A DNA stretch of 64,000 bases from Bacilli bacterium (GTDB taxonomy: Bacteria > Bacillota_I > Bacilli_A > RF39 > UBA660): NCBI GenBank assembly GCA_900752905.1, contig CAADWX010000014.1, positions 25,853 to 89,852 on the forward strand, in the 5' to 3' direction. Each line of letters starts with the position of its first letter. The first letter of the stretch is position 1. Shown one piece after another: positions 32,467 through 42,529 of this stretch. The notes under the pieces were generated by a model that did not search any database, was not told the origin of the DNA, and was given only the letters and a program-made list of their open reading frames with translations. Both the position numbers and the translations under genes were made by a program.

Positions 32467-33078
32467 CTATTTGTTATAGTTTTTACATATTTTCTTTAAT
32501 TTGCAGTCATTACAGTTTGGAGATTTGGCTTTACAATAGTATCTTCCAAATAACAATAATTGATGATGTAATTTCCATTTTAAATTATCTGGTATTTTTT
32601 TTGAAAGTTTTTTTTCAATCTTAATCACATCATCATCTTTTGATGCAAGACCTAATCTTTTACTAACTCTTGCTACATGTGTATCTACAGCTATATAAGG
32701 TTCTTTATAAAGTTCACATAATACTACATTAGTTGTTTTTCTTCCTACTCCATTTAGACTTTCTAGATACTTTCTATCATTAGGTACATATCCAATTTTA
32801 TTTAATTCATATGCTATATCATGTACAAATTGTGCCTTTTTTTTATATGTTCCAAGTGGTCTTATTATACTTTCAATATCTGAAATCTCTGCTTCTTTTA
32901 ATTTTTTTAAAGAATTATACTTTTTAAAAAGTACTTGAGTTACTTGATTTACCCTTTTATCTGTAGTTTGAGCACTTAAACAAACAGCTATTAATAATTC
33001 ATAATCTTTATTATAATTTAATTCACATTTGGGATTTGGAATTATTTCATCTAAATATTCATAAATTTCATTCTTCAT
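32467..33078 (-). CDS. nth: Endonuclease III
   Basis: A 203-residue DNA glycosylase/AP lyase. It has the helix-hairpin-helix LNGVGRKTTNVVL with the catalytic Lys, the Asp in AVDTHVARVSKRLGL, and the C-terminal iron-sulfur ligands CKAKSPNCNDCKLKKIC. It removes oxidised pyrimidines in base-excision repair. Its start overlaps the end of dnaD by 11 bases, as in Bacillus where dnaD-nth are paired. Confidence 0.96.
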   Translation of the reverse strand: MKNEIYEYLDEIIPNPKCELNYNKDYELLIAVCLSAQTTDKRVNQVTQVLFKKYNSLKKLKEAEISDIESIIRPLGTYKKKAQFVHDIAYELNKIGYVPNDRKYLESLNGVGRKTTNVVLCELYKEPYIAVDTHVARVSKRLGLASKDDDVIKIEKKLSKKIPDNLKWKLHHQLLLFGRYYCKAKSPNCNDCKLKKICKNYNK

Positions 33079-33709
33079 TTAACCAATCATAATCAAATAA
33101 CTCTTTTTTTTCTACTTTTTTATTTGCAAATGTCATTTTATCTTTCATAATTGCTTCTTTTGTTTTTAAACCTTTTTTATTCCATTCATGAAGTATTTTA
33201 TCTATATATCTTAAATTGTTAACTCCATTATATACAGCCTCTTTTAACGCTAAAGTTATTATTTCATCACTATTTATATCTCTCCAACTACCTATTAACT
33301 CATACTCTATAGGAGATAACGTTCTTCCAAATTCTTGCTCAAATTCTGAATATATATCCATTGATTTATTTTCACTATCAACAGAATCATTTTCTATGTA
33401 TAAGTATGCTATCTTTTTATATAAGTTTTCTGTATCTATTATTTCTTCTGTTATTCCATTATTTTTTACAGTTTTAATATTTATAATATCTTTATCAGAT
33501 AAGGATTCTATTAATTGCAAACATTCAGTCATCTTTATATTTAAATTATCACTTATTTCTTTTGGATTAAACATTTTGTTTGTATTTAAAATATATATAA
33601 TAAAAATTAGTTCTTGCTCTGTTAAATTAATTTTTTTATATGATTTTATTAATTCAAATGGTACTACAGCGTTACCCTCTTTTAATACTTTAATTAATTT
33701 ATCTGTCAT
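33068..33709 (-). CDS. dnaD: DnaD replication initiation protein
   Basis: A 213-residue protein with an N-terminal winged helix (LTEQELIFIIYILNTNKMFN; EISDNLNIKMTECLQLIESL) and the C-terminal DnaD/DnaB2 domain (FEQEFGRTLSPIEYELIGSW; YIDKILHEWNKKGLKT with the conserved YxxxILxxW). DnaD acts in helicase loading at oriC and restart sites. Coupled to nth. Confidence 0.94.
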   Translation of the reverse strand: MTDKLIKVLKEGNAVVPFELIKSYKKINLTEQELIFIIYILNTNKMFNPKEISDNLNIKMTECLQLIESLSDKDIINIKTVKNNGITEEIIDTENLYKKIAYLYIENDSVDSENKSMDIYSEFEQEFGRTLSPIEYELIGSWRDINSDEIITLALKEAVYNGVNNLRYIDKILHEWNKKGLKTKEAIMKDKMTFANKKVEKKELFDYDWLNEE

Positions 33710-33759
33710 ACTTTTTCACCTATATAGATTATATATTAAAAATACTTTTATATCAAGAA

Positions 33760-33789
33760 AAAATAAGTATGATTTTTTCATACTTATTC
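33760..33789 (-). terminator. Terminator of the phosphoketolase gene
   Basis: AATAAGTATGA and TCATACTTATT arms around a run of A, followed by T on the minus strand; overlaps the stop at 33784. Confidence 0.8.
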
Positions 33790-36141
33790 CCATGTCCAAT
33801 TTCTTATTTCTTCTAAATCTTGTCCTTCTTCTCGTATAAATTGTCTATGTTCTACTAATTTATCTTGACAATATTGATACAATGAAGAACCTCTATTACC
33901 TAAATTTGGCAAATAATTTAACGCATCCATAACTAGATGGAATCTATCTATTTCATTTTGAACACGCATATCAAATGGTGTTGTTATAGTTCCTTCTTCT
34001 TTATATCCATGTACATGTAAGTTTTTGTTTTCTCTTTTATATGTTAATTGGTGTATCAAGCTTGGATAACCATGGAATGCAAAAATAATTGGTTTGTCTT
34101 TAGTAAATATTGCATTATAATCACTATCTTTTAAACCATGTGGATGTTCAGTATTAGACTGAAGCCTCATCAAATCAACAACATTTACAACACGTATTTT
34201 TAAATCTTTGAAATTTTCTTTTAATATTTTTACTGCTGCAAGTGTTTCAAGTGTTGGTGTATCTCCACAACATGCCATTACTATATCAGGTTCACATGCT
34301 TCATCAGTGCTTGCCCATTTCCAAATTCCAACACCTTCTGTACAGTGTTTAATTGCATCATCCATACTTAACCATTGTTGACGTGGATGTTTTGAAGCTA
34401 CTATAACATTTATATAATTCTTTGTTTGAATACAATGATTAAAACATGAAAGTAAACAGTTTGCATCTGGAGGTAAATATATTCTTGTTATATCTGCTTT
34501 TTTAGTAACCATATGATTTAAAAATCCTGGATCTTGGTGTGTATACCCATTATGATCTTGCTGCCATATATGAGATGTTAAAATATAATTAAGTGACGCA
34601 ATTGGTCTTCTCCATGATAATTGTTTTGTTACTTTTAACCATTTAGCATGTTGGCTCGCCATAGAATCAACAATTCTTATAAATGCTTCATAACTATGCA
34701 TAAATCCATGTCTTCCTGTAAGTAAGTATCCCTCAAGGGCACCTTCACATAAATGTTCTGAAAGCATAGAATCTATTACTCTACCACTTTTACTTAAATA
34801 TTCATCATTCAAATTTGAATATAAATCCCATTGCCTATTTGTCTCTTCAAAAACGAAATTTAATCTATTCGATAATGCTTCATCAGGTCCAAATATTCTA
34901 AAGTTTTTGTTACATTCATTTTCTTTAATAATATCTCTTACAAACTTACCTAACTCCAACATATCTTGAGTTATTGTTTCTCCATGTTTTTCAACCTTAA
35001 CTGCATAATTTCTAAAATCAGGTACTTTTAAATCTTTTAAAAGAATTCCTCCATTAGCATGTAGGTTTGCTCCCATTCTAAATTCACCCTTAGGCGCTAA
35101 AGCTTGGATTTCAGGTTTTAATCTACCATTTTCATCAAATAATTCTTCAGGGTGATAACTTCTCATCCATTGTTCAAGTAATTTTATATTTTGTTCATTA
35201 TCTTTATTTATTAATATTGGTACTTGATGAGCTCTAAAACTATTTTCTATAAGCTTACCATCTACTTCTTTTGGACCAGTCCATCCCTTTGGAGTTCTAA
35301 GTATTATCATTGGCCATAATTGTCTATTAGTATTACCATTTTCTCTTGCATTTTTTTGAATAGCATTTATTCGTTCAATTACTTCATCCATTGTTCTTGC
35401 CATAATTTCATGCATTTGCATTGGATCAGAACCTTCTACATAATATGGTATCCATCCACATCCTTTAAAAAAGCAATCTAATTCAGATCTAGATATTCTT
35501 GATAATACTGTAGGATTAGCTATTTTAAATCCATTTAAATGAAGTATTGGAAGTACTGCACCATCTGTTTCAGGATTTATAAATTTATTTATATGCCAGC
35601 TAGTCGCAAGCGGACCTGTTTCAGCTTCTCCATCTCCAACAACACATGACACAATTAAATTTGGATTATCAAGTACTGCACCAAATGCATGTGATAAACT
35701 ATATCCTAATTCTCCACCTTCATTTATTGATCCTGGGGTTTCTGGAGCTACATGTGAAGATATTCCACCTGGAAATGAAAATTGCTTAAATAGTTTTTTC
35801 ATTCCTTCTTCATCTTGTGTAATATTTGGATATACTTCACTATATGTACCTTCAAGGTATGTATTAGATACAACTGCTTGTCCTCCATGACCTGGTCCTG
35901 AAATGTACATCATATTTAAATTATATTTATTTATGACTCTATTTAAATGTGCATATATAAAGTTTTGACCTGGAACTGTTCCCCAATGACCTACAACATT
36001 AGGTTTAATATCTGATAAAGTAAGTGGCCTTTTTAGTAAAGGATTATTTAAAAGATATAATTGACCTACAGATAAATAATTGGCTGCCCTAAAATATGCA
36101 TCTATATTTTTTAATTCTTCATTTGTTAATACATTTTCCAC
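33784..36141 (-). CDS. xfp: Phosphoketolase (xylulose-5-phosphate/fructose-6-phosphate)
   Basis: A 785-residue thiamine-diphosphate enzyme. Signature blocks: [52 protein letters not shown], and the cofactor motif [19 protein letters not shown]. It splits xylulose-5-phosphate (or fructose-6-phosphate) with phosphate into acetyl phosphate and glyceraldehyde-3-phosphate (or erythrose-4-phosphate). Acetyl phosphate then gives ATP through acetate kinase. The gene stands alone with its own terminator and indicates a phosphoketolase route for sugars. Confidence 0.97.
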   Translation of the reverse strand: MENVLTNEELKNIDAYFRAANYLSVGQLYLLNNPLLKRPLTLSDIKPNVVGHWGTVPGQNFIYAHLNRVINKYNLNMMYISGPGHGGQAVVSNTYLEGTYSEVYPNITQDEEGMKKLFKQFSFPGGISSHVAPETPGSINEGGELGYSLSHAFGAVLDNPNLIVSCVVGDGEAETGPLATSWHINKFINPETDGAVLPILHLNGFKIANPTVLSRISRSELDCFFKGCGWIPYYVEGSDPMQMHEIMARTMDEVIERINAIQKNARENGNTNRQLWPMIILRTPKGWTGPKEVDGKLIENSFRAHQVPILINKDNEQNIKLLEQWMRSYHPEELFDENGRLKPEIQALAPKGEFRMGANLHANGGILLKDLKVPDFRNYAVKVEKHGETITQDMLELGKFVRDIIKENECNKNFRIFGPDEALSNRLNFVFEETNRQWDLYSNLNDEYLSKSGRVIDSMLSEHLCEGALEGYLLTGRHGFMHSYEAFIRIVDSMASQHAKWLKVTKQLSWRRPIASLNYILTSHIWQQDHNGYTHQDPGFLNHMVTKKADITRIYLPPDANCLLSCFNHCIQTKNYINVIVASKHPRQQWLSMDDAIKHCTEGVGIWKWASTDEACEPDIVMACCGDTPTLETLAAVKILKENFKDLKIRVVNVVDLMRLQSNTEHPHGLKDSDYNAIFTKDKPIIFAFHGYPSLIHQLTYKRENKNLHVHGYKEEGTITTPFDMRVQNEIDRFHLVMDALNYLPNLGNRGSSLYQYCQDKLVEHRQFIREEGQDLEEIRNWTWE

Positions 36142-36206
36142 AATAACCTCTCCTTATTCTTTTATTCTTAATATCATTATACACTATATTTAAAATTTTT
36201 TAAATA

Positions 36207-36232
36207 AAAAAAAGCTTAATTGTAAGCTTTTA
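36207..36232 (-). terminator. Terminator of the DUF5684 gene
   Basis: AAAAGCTTA and TAAGCTTTT arms followed by a T run on the minus strand. Confidence 0.8.
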
Positions 36233-36916
36233 AATTCTGTTTCCACAATTTGCACAAAATTGAGCATCAACTGGATTTACAGCAGAACAAGTTGGACAAG
36301 TTTTTACCTGTGGTTGAACAGGAGCTTGTGGAGCAACTTGAGGTTGCACTGGTTGTTGATATGTTTGTTGCATTGGTTGAACGTTCATTTGTGGTTGCAC
36401 TGGTTGAGTATACATTGGTTGTTGTGGTTGAGCATTCATTTGTGGTTGATTATACATAGGTTGTTGCATTGGTTGATTATATGCTGGTTGTTGGTATTGT
36501 CCAACAGACATTCCAAGATATTGAGATTTTCCAAATGCTAAAATTGGTAAACCTACAAATGGGAAGAACCAAATTAAAACACCAAATCCTGCACTCTTAC
36601 CAAATTTTTCTGCAACTTTAATATAAGTCATTAAAAGTCCTACTGGAGCAACTAAAAATACAAGGGCTAAATACCACATAGGAGCTTCTGCAACTTGAAT
36701 TAAAACTATATAATTGTATACAGGTATAATTGAAGCCCATCCTGGTCTTCCTGCTTTCTTAAACAATTTCCACATTGCAACAATTTGAACTACAACAATT
36801 GCCATACATATTATCCAAAAAGCAACTCCAAAAGCTGCTAATCCAGCAAATGCACCAGCTACATCACTTGAATTATCTGCATATGTTGTACTGTAATCAT
36901 AGTAATCGTAACTCAT
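36230..36916 (-). CDS. DUF5684 membrane protein with Gln/Pro repeats and zinc ribbon
   Basis: A 228-residue protein. Residues 20-130 hold four hydrophobic segments with the DUF5684 pattern LFKKAGRPGWASIIPVYNYI and VAEKFGKSAGFGVLIWFFPF. Residues about 140-205 are a low-complexity QP-rich region with short repeats (QPMYNQP, QPQMNVQP), followed by a C-terminal zinc ribbon (CPTCSAVNPVDAQFCANCG). DUF5684 has no established role. AGGAGG lies before the ATG. The repeats make the region prone to length variation. Confidence 0.8.
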   Translation of the reverse strand: MSYDYYDYSTTYADNSSDVAGAFAGLAAFGVAFWIICMAIVVVQIVAMWKLFKKAGRPGWASIIPVYNYIVLIQVAEAPMWYLALVFLVAPVGLLMTYIKVAEKFGKSAGFGVLIWFFPFVGLPILAFGKSQYLGMSVGQYQQPAYNQPMQQPMYNQPQMNAQPQQPMYTQPVQPQMNVQPMQQTYQQPVQPQVAPQAPVQPQVKTCPTCSAVNPVDAQFCANCGNRI

Positions 36917-37017
36917 TTTTTTCTCCTCCTTAAATCTATAAGTAGTTTCCTACTATCAACATAAGTATATCATAAATTTTTAAATTTACATATATAAATT
37001 TAAAAAATTTGTCAAAT

Positions 37018-37041
37018 AAAGAAAGGCATTATTGCCTTTCT
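37018..37041 (-). terminator. Terminator of smc
   Basis: GAAAGGCAA and TTGCCTTTC-like arms around ATAAT overlap the last codons of smc, followed by TTTATTTG on the minus strand. Confidence 0.65.
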
Positions 37042-39974
37042 TCTAATTTAACACTTACTAATTTACTTACTCCAGATTCTTGCATTGTTATTCCATATAA
37101 AACATCAGCATATTCCATTGTTTTTTTCTTATGCGTAATTAATATAAATTGAGTCTTATCTTTTAATGAAATTATATATTTACCAAAACTATCTACATTA
37201 ACCTCATCAAGAGCTGCTTCTACTTCATCTAAAATACAAAATGGAACTGGTCTTGATTTTAATATAGCAAATAAAAGACTTATTGCTGTAAATGTTTTTT
37301 CACCACCTGATAAAAGTGAAATACTAGTTAATTTTTTTCCAGGAGGTGATGCGACAATTTCAACTCCAGTTTCTAAAATATTAGCAGGATCTGTTAATTT
37401 TAAATCTGCGTCTCCTCCTTTAAAAAGTTGTTTAAACGTTTCTTTAAAATTATCTTTTATTGTTTTAAATGACTCAGTAAACTCTTTTTCCATTACTAAA
37501 TCCATTTCTTTTATAATTTCAAGAAGTGTCATTTTTGCTTGTTCTAAATCTTCTCTTTGTTTAGATAAAAATTCATATCTTTCATTTACTCTATCAAATT
37601 CTTCTATAGCGCCTAAATTTACATTTCCTAGTTCTTTTAAGTTTCTTCTTAATATTCCAACTTTATTTCTTGCATCCGATTCAGGTATTTCTAAATGATA
37701 AGTTTCATGTGCTTTTTCGTAAGTCAAAGAATAAGATTCATTTAATTTATTAAGTAATGTATCTAATTTAACGTCCATTCTATTGACTTCTATTTCTAGG
37801 TCTTTTAGTTCTTTATTTTTTTGATAAAATAATGAATTTTCTTTTTTACTATTTGCTTCAAAGTCATTTAGTTCTATTGTTTTGGAGCTTTTTTCTCTTT
37901 TTTTATTTTCAAGAGAATTTTCATACTTTGTTTTTTCTTCTATTGCTTTATAGTATTCTTCCAATAATTTTTCTTCTTCTTTTTCAAGAGTATTATCTAG
38001 CATACCTTTAGTTCCATCTATATCCTGTTTAATAGAATCTAACTTTTTATTTGATTCTATTAAGAAACCATTTTTAGTATTAATTATTTCAGTTAAATCA
38101 ACTTTTTCTTTATTTATTAAATAAATTTTATTTTCAAGATTTTTATAATTGTTATCTTCTTCATTTATTCTATTTTCTATTTCATTTATTTTATCTTGAA
38201 TAGAATTTATTTCTTTTAATTTATTTTCAAGTTCAAATTTATCTTGAATACTATTTCTTTGATTAATTATTTTTCCTCCTGTTATTGAACCTCCAACATG
38301 AAGAAGTTCTCCATCAAGAGTTACTATTTTATATTTATAGTTTATCTTTTTAGCTATGATATTTGCATTTTCAATTTTATCTACAACTATTACATTTCCT
38401 AATTGATTTTTAATTATATTTGAATATATTGAATTATATTTAACTAATGAAGATGCAATATCTACAAATCCAATTGTATGTTTTAAAATATCTAGTGTGG
38501 TTAAATCAATCATTTTTTCTTTTATAATATTAAGTGGGAAAAATGTAACTCTACCTAAATTATTTACTTTTAAATATTGAATTGCTTCTTTAGAGCATTC
38601 TTCATTATCACTTATTACGTAATTTAAAGCCGCACCAAGAGATGTTGTAATACATGTAGAATACTTTTCATCTACTTCTATTACATTTGATATAGTATTA
38701 TGTATTCCTCTTAATTTTGGATTCTCAAGAACTAGTTTAACACCACTTGGTATGTTTAAATTATTTTCTATACTATTTTTTAGCATTTCTACTTTTGAGT
38801 TTACATTTTCTTTTTGTCTAATTAAATTTCTAAGTGTTATTTCTAAATTATTTTTTTGTGAAGTTATTTTTAATAATTGTTGCTCTTCTTCCTTTTGATG
38901 TTCTTTTACACTTAATAACTTTGTATTTAGATCTTTTATTTCTGATTTTAAAATTTCTATATCACTACTTAATTTAAGTTCTTCTTCTTTTTTATTTACC
39001 AAATTTTCGTGTAATTTAGAGTCTTCTACTTCATATTTTTTTCTTTCTAAAAGTACTGTTTTTTTACTATTTATTTGCTCTACTAAACTAGTTTGATTTA
39101 TGTATTTTGTTTGTAATTCATTTATTTCGTTTTCTAATTTATTTATTTCAACTTTATATGATTCTATTTTAGCTTGATCTGATGAATTTTTTGTATTCAT
39201 CGATATTATTTCTTTATTTAATTCATCAACTTTATTTTTGTTTTCTTGATATTTAAAATTTATATTTGTTATATCAGTTGCTATAAGAGCTACTTCTATT
39301 TTCTCAAGTTCATTTGATAATTCCTTGTATTTAATAGCTTTTTCTTTTTGATCTTTTAATGGTTCTACTTGTTGTTCTAATTCACTTATAATATCATTAA
39401 CACGACTCATATTTTCATTAGTTCGATCTAATTTTCTTTTTGCTTCTTCTTTTCTTTTTTTATATTTAAGTACTCCTGCAGCCTCTTCAAATATAGTTCT
39501 TCTATCAAGTGGTTTATTACTTATAATTTCTTCAACCTTACCTTGACTTATTATATTGAATGATTCTTTTGCTATACCAGTATCTAAAAGAATATCTGTT
39601 ACATCTTTTAATCTACATTTTTCATTATTAATTAGATATTCATTCGTTCCATCTCTATAAACTCTTCTTGTTATAGATACTTCTGAATAATCAAGAGGTA
39701 AATATTTATCAGAGTTATCAAAAACAAGTGTTACTGTAGCGCAATTCATTTGGTTACGTGATTTACTACCTGAAAATATAACATCAGTCATATTTCCATC
39801 TCCTCTTAGAGATTTAACAGATTGTTCACCTAAAACCCATCTAACAGCATCTACAACGTTACTTTTACCACTTCCATTTGGTCCTACAATACCACTTACT
39901 CCACTTTCTAAATCAATTACAGTTTTATCAGCAAAAGATTTAAATCCTTGTGCTATAATTTGCTTTAAATACAT
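37029..39974 (-). CDS. smc: Chromosome segregation protein SMC
   Basis: A 981-residue SMC ATPase. N-terminal Walker A GPNGSGKSNVVDAVRWVLGE; long coiled coils; a hinge around residues 400-510 (SGVKLVLENPKLRGIHNTIS; VVTLDGELLHVGGSITGGK); C-terminal signature LLSGGEKTFTAISLLFAI and Walker B PFCILDEVEAALDEVN. SMC forms the ring of condensin with ScpA and ScpB, which are not in this window. B. subtilis SMC has about 1186 residues, so the coiled-coil arms are clearly shorter here while head and hinge are complete. No frameshift is evident. Confidence 0.97.
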   Translation of the reverse strand: MYLKQIIAQGFKSFADKTVIDLESGVSGIVGPNGSGKSNVVDAVRWVLGEQSVKSLRGDGNMTDVIFSGSKSRNQMNCATVTLVFDNSDKYLPLDYSEVSITRRVYRDGTNEYLINNEKCRLKDVTDILLDTGIAKESFNIISQGKVEEIISNKPLDRRTIFEEAAGVLKYKKRKEEAKRKLDRTNENMSRVNDIISELEQQVEPLKDQKEKAIKYKELSNELEKIEVALIATDITNINFKYQENKNKVDELNKEIISMNTKNSSDQAKIESYKVEINKLENEINELQTKYINQTSLVEQINSKKTVLLERKKYEVEDSKLHENLVNKKEEELKLSSDIEILKSEIKDLNTKLLSVKEHQKEEEQQLLKITSQKNNLEITLRNLIRQKENVNSKVEMLKNSIENNLNIPSGVKLVLENPKLRGIHNTISNVIEVDEKYSTCITTSLGAALNYVISDNEECSKEAIQYLKVNNLGRVTFFPLNIIKEKMIDLTTLDILKHTIGFVDIASSLVKYNSIYSNIIKNQLGNVIVVDKIENANIIAKKINYKYKIVTLDGELLHVGGSITGGKIINQRNSIQDKFELENKLKEINSIQDKINEIENRINEEDNNYKNLENKIYLINKEKVDLTEIINTKNGFLIESNKKLDSIKQDIDGTKGMLDNTLEKEEEKLLEEYYKAIEEKTKYENSLENKKREKSSKTIELNDFEANSKKENSLFYQKNKELKDLEIEVNRMDVKLDTLLNKLNESYSLTYEKAHETYHLEIPESDARNKVGILRRNLKELGNVNLGAIEEFDRVNERYEFLSKQREDLEQAKMTLLEIIKEMDLVMEKEFTESFKTIKDNFKETFKQLFKGGDADLKLTDPANILETGVEIVASPPGKKLTSISLLSGGEKTFTAISLLFAILKSRPVPFCILDEVEAALDEVNVDSFGKYIISLKDKTQFILITHKKKTMEYADVLYGITMQESGVSKLVSVKLEERQ

Positions 39975-40010
39975 ACTATCACCTAAAATCTAATAAGAAT
40001 ATTATACTAA

Positions 40011-40038
40011 AAAAAAGACTATTTTACTAGTCTTTTGG
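40011..40038 (-). terminator. Terminator of the spoVA operon
   Basis: AAAAGACTA and TAGTCTTTT arms, followed by eight T on the minus strand, overlapping the spoVAE stop. Confidence 0.8.
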
Positions 40039-40377
40039 CTTAAAAATAAATGATAGAATAAATGAAAATACAATAGCAGCAATTATTCCTGTTGCAGTTA
40101 GATCAAACATTCCCATGGCAAGTCCTACAAGTCCTGAATTTTCTGCTTCTTTTAAAGCTCCATGTATAAGCAAGTGTCCAAATGATGTTATAGGCACACT
40201 AGCTCCTCCACCTACAAAATCAACTATTTTATCATATATACTAAATATATCTAAAAAAGCTCCTACTACAACAAATATTGTTGTTATATGTCCTGCTGTT
40301 AATTTTGTATTATCTAATATAATTTGTCCAATTAAACAAACAATTCCGCAAAACAGAAATGAATATAAATATGTCAT
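40027..40377 (-). CDS. spoVAE: Stage V sporulation protein SpoVAE
   Basis: A 116-residue membrane protein with four hydrophobic segments and the SpoVAE pattern GQIILDNTKLTAGHITTIFV and VGGGASVPITSFGHLLIHGA. SpoVA proteins sit in the forespore inner membrane and carry dipicolinic acid in during sporulation and out at germination. It overlaps spoVAD by four bases and ends the operon at a strong terminator. Confidence 0.94.
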   Translation of the reverse strand: MTYLYSFLFCGIVCLIGQIILDNTKLTAGHITTIFVVVGAFLDIFSIYDKIVDFVGGGASVPITSFGHLLIHGALKEAENSGLVGLAMGMFDLTATGIIAAIVFSFILSFIFKPKD

Positions 40378-41363
40378 TTTATTACCTCCAAACTAATTGC
40401 ATGCGCTATAGCTGGAATAGTATGTTTTTCATTTACCATAGTAGATGACATTAATGCTCCAGTTGCAACTAATAATACTTTTTTCATATTACCATTTTTC
40501 ATTTGATTTAATATATATCCATATGTCACTAAAGGAAGACAAGCAGGGCCACTTCCACCTGAATATACATCTTGATTATTTATATCAAATATCATACAAG
40601 CTGTATCATCATAATTGCTTAATTCTATTCCATATTCAGCTTTCATATAATCTTTTAATATATCTTTACCGTATTTTCCAAGATCTCCACTATAAATCAT
40701 GTCATAGTCATTTACTGTTTCATTTAATGCTTTTAAATGATTATATATAGTATCAGCACATGCTGGTGCCATAACTGCCCCCATTTCATAAACATTTGTT
40801 ATCTGCATATCTACAACTTTTCCTATTGTAGAACTTGTAATTTTAAATCCTTTTTTTTCATTAGATAAAAGGGCTGATACGCCTCCTGTAGTTGTAAATG
40901 TAGTTGTTTTTGGCTTTGGTCCACCATATTCTACTGGATATCTAAATTGTTTTTCTGCAGCATTATTATGTGAAGATGTAGAACATATACAATTTTGTAT
41001 TTGATTATTTTCAATCATATTAGATGCAATTATCAATCCTTCTACACTTGTCGCACAAGCACTATAAATGCCTAAATAAGGTATTTTAAATGTAGATGCT
41101 GCATAATTTGATGATACTATTTGATTAAGTAAATCACCTGATATAAGCAAATTTATATCTTTTTCTACTTTATTTGTTTTTTGTAAAAGATTATTTATGC
41201 TTTCTTTTATTAGATAACTTTCAGCATCCTCCCATGTTTTTTGTTTAAAGTAAAAATCATCATATGTTTTATCAAAATAGTTATTAAGAGGTCCTTTTTT
41301 TTCATACTTGCCGGCTATTGTATAAGTATCATTAAGATACACATTATTATATTTAAATGTCAT
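40374..41363 (-). CDS. spoVAD: Stage V sporulation protein SpoVAD
   Basis: A 329-residue thiolase-fold protein. It has YLGIYSACATSVEGLIIASN, CSTSSHNNAAEKQFRYPVEY and GGSGPACLPLVTYGYIL, all typical of SpoVAD. In Bacillus it is a peripheral protein on the outer face of the inner forespore membrane that binds dipicolinic acid. Four-base overlaps with both spoVAC and spoVAE show tight coupling. Confidence 0.95.
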   Translation of the reverse strand: MTFKYNNVYLNDTYTIAGKYEKKGPLNNYFDKTYDDFYFKQKTWEDAESYLIKESINNLLQKTNKVEKDINLLISGDLLNQIVSSNYAASTFKIPYLGIYSACATSVEGLIIASNMIENNQIQNCICSTSSHNNAAEKQFRYPVEYGGPKPKTTTFTTTGGVSALLSNEKKGFKITSSTIGKVVDMQITNVYEMGAVMAPACADTIYNHLKALNETVNDYDMIYSGDLGKYGKDILKDYMKAEYGIELSNYDDTACMIFDINNQDVYSGGSGPACLPLVTYGYILNQMKNGNMKKVLLVATGALMSSTMVNEKHTIPAIAHAISLEVIK

Positions 41364-41803
41364 AAAATTCCTCCAATTATATATCTTATCATTCCAAATA
41401 TATATGCACTTACAACTCCAAATACAATAACAGAACCCGTTAATTTAAACATATTAGCTCCTATACCTGTAATCATTCCTTCTTTTCTATAGTCAAGGGC
41501 TGCACTTTGCATAGCATGCGCAAAACCTGTTATAGGTACAAATAGTCCAGATTGGGCTACTTTTACCCAACTATCAAAGAAACCTAAGCAGGTAAGAATA
41601 CAACCTATAAATATAAGTGTTATAGAAGTATAAGTTGATGCTTGTTTTACCGTTACATCAAAAATCATAAGATAAAGGTTATTTAATCCTTCTCCTATTA
41701 ATCCCATAACTCCACCAACTAAAAATGCTATTGTTCCATTTTTTAGTCTATTTTCTTTAGGTGTATGTTTTTTTACTATTTTTTTGTATTCTTTTATTTC
41801 CAT
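41360..41803 (-). CDS. spoVAC: Stage V sporulation protein SpoVAC
   Basis: The ATG at 41803 follows AGGAGG by 7 bases; an upstream in-frame ATG at 41851 has none. The 147-residue product has about four hydrophobic segments and the SpoVAC pattern NGTIAFLVGGVMGLIGEGLN and SGLFVPITGFAHAMQSAALD. SpoVAC can act as a mechanosensitive channel for dipicolinic acid. It starts 62 bases after the sigma-factor stop, so the operon continues from sigF. Confidence 0.94.
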   Translation of the reverse strand: MEIKEYKKIVKKHTPKENRLKNGTIAFLVGGVMGLIGEGLNNLYLMIFDVTVKQASTYTSITLIFIGCILTCLGFFDSWVKVAQSGLFVPITGFAHAMQSAALDYRKEGMITGIGANMFKLTGSVIVFGVVSAYIFGMIRYIIGGIL

Positions 41804-41864
41804 AACAAATCCTCCTTTTTTAGTATGGAAATAACAGGAAGTTTTATTCAAAAAAAACTAATGA

Positions 41865-42512
41865 TTACATTAGTTCTTGTTTTAATTTTGTTTTAATTTT
41901 AGTTTCATATCTAGATACTTGTACTTGTGACATATTCAAATTTTTAGCTATAGTAGTTTGTGACATTCCATCTATATATCTTAATCTTAACAATTTTAAC
42001 TCTTCTTTATTCAAATTATCTAAACTATCTTTAAGCATAATTTGGGTATCCATATCTTGTTCTTCACCATATATTTCGTAAAGTGACATATCTTTTTCAT
42101 CTTTTTTTATAGGTTCATCTAAGCTTTGTAAACTATTAATACTATTTATTGCTTCATGCACTACATATTCTTCTAATTCTAAATATCTAGCTAATTCTGC
42201 CGTAGTTGGTTCTCTCATTAATTTTTGTGATAATAAAATTTTAGCTTTTTCTAGCTTTAAATATAATTTAGTAATATTTCTACTTATTTTTATACCTTTA
42301 TCTTCTCTTACCAATCTTTTCATTTCACCTAATATATATGTATAAGCATAACTTGAAAATTTTACTCCCTCAGATTTATTAAAATTATTATATGCCATTA
42401 AAAGCCCCATACAGCCTGCTTGATATAAATCATCTTTATTTTTATAATTTGGAAAATATTTTGTTATAGAATATATTAAATTAGAATATTCAGTTACTTG
42501 TTCATTTGTCAT
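41865..42512 (-). CDS. sigF: Sporulation sigma factor (SigF/SigG type)
   Basis: A 215-residue sigma-70 family protein. Region 2 has DDLYQAGCMGLLMAYNNFNK and FSSYAYTYILGEMKRLVRED; region 3 has RNITKLYLKLEKAKILLSQK and LMREPTTAELARYLELEEY; region 4 has LNKEELKLLRLRYIDGMSQT then TIAKNLNMSQVQVSRYE. It is of the SigB/F/G class. Position between a SpoIIAA-like gene and spoVAC matches the spoIIA-spoVA layout of Bacillus, which favours SigF, but SigG cannot be excluded from sequence alone. SigF directs early forespore genes and is normally held by the anti-sigma factor SpoIIAB. Confidence 0.88.
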   Translation of the reverse strand: MTNEQVTEYSNLIYSITKYFPNYKNKDDLYQAGCMGLLMAYNNFNKSEGVKFSSYAYTYILGEMKRLVREDKGIKISRNITKLYLKLEKAKILLSQKLMREPTTAELARYLELEEYVVHEAINSINSLQSLDEPIKKDEKDMSLYEIYGEEQDMDTQIMLKDSLDNLNKEELKLLRLRYIDGMSQTTIAKNLNMSQVQVSRYETKIKTKLKQELM

Positions 42513-42529
42513 ATTAGTTTCCTTTCATA

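Noticed and set aside
32467..33709. Frameshift between nth and dnaD suggested by their overlap
   Set aside because: Both proteins are complete; an 11-base overlap of the two is normal for this conserved pair.
33216..33839. 207-residue plus-strand frame across dnaD
   Set aside because: Antisense to dnaD and the phosphoketolase end; hydrophobic composition is typical of a reverse-strand artefact.
36250..36541. Plus-strand frames rich in Val, Leu and His opposite the DUF5684 gene
   Set aside because: They are shadows of the Gln/Pro repeat region on the minus strand.
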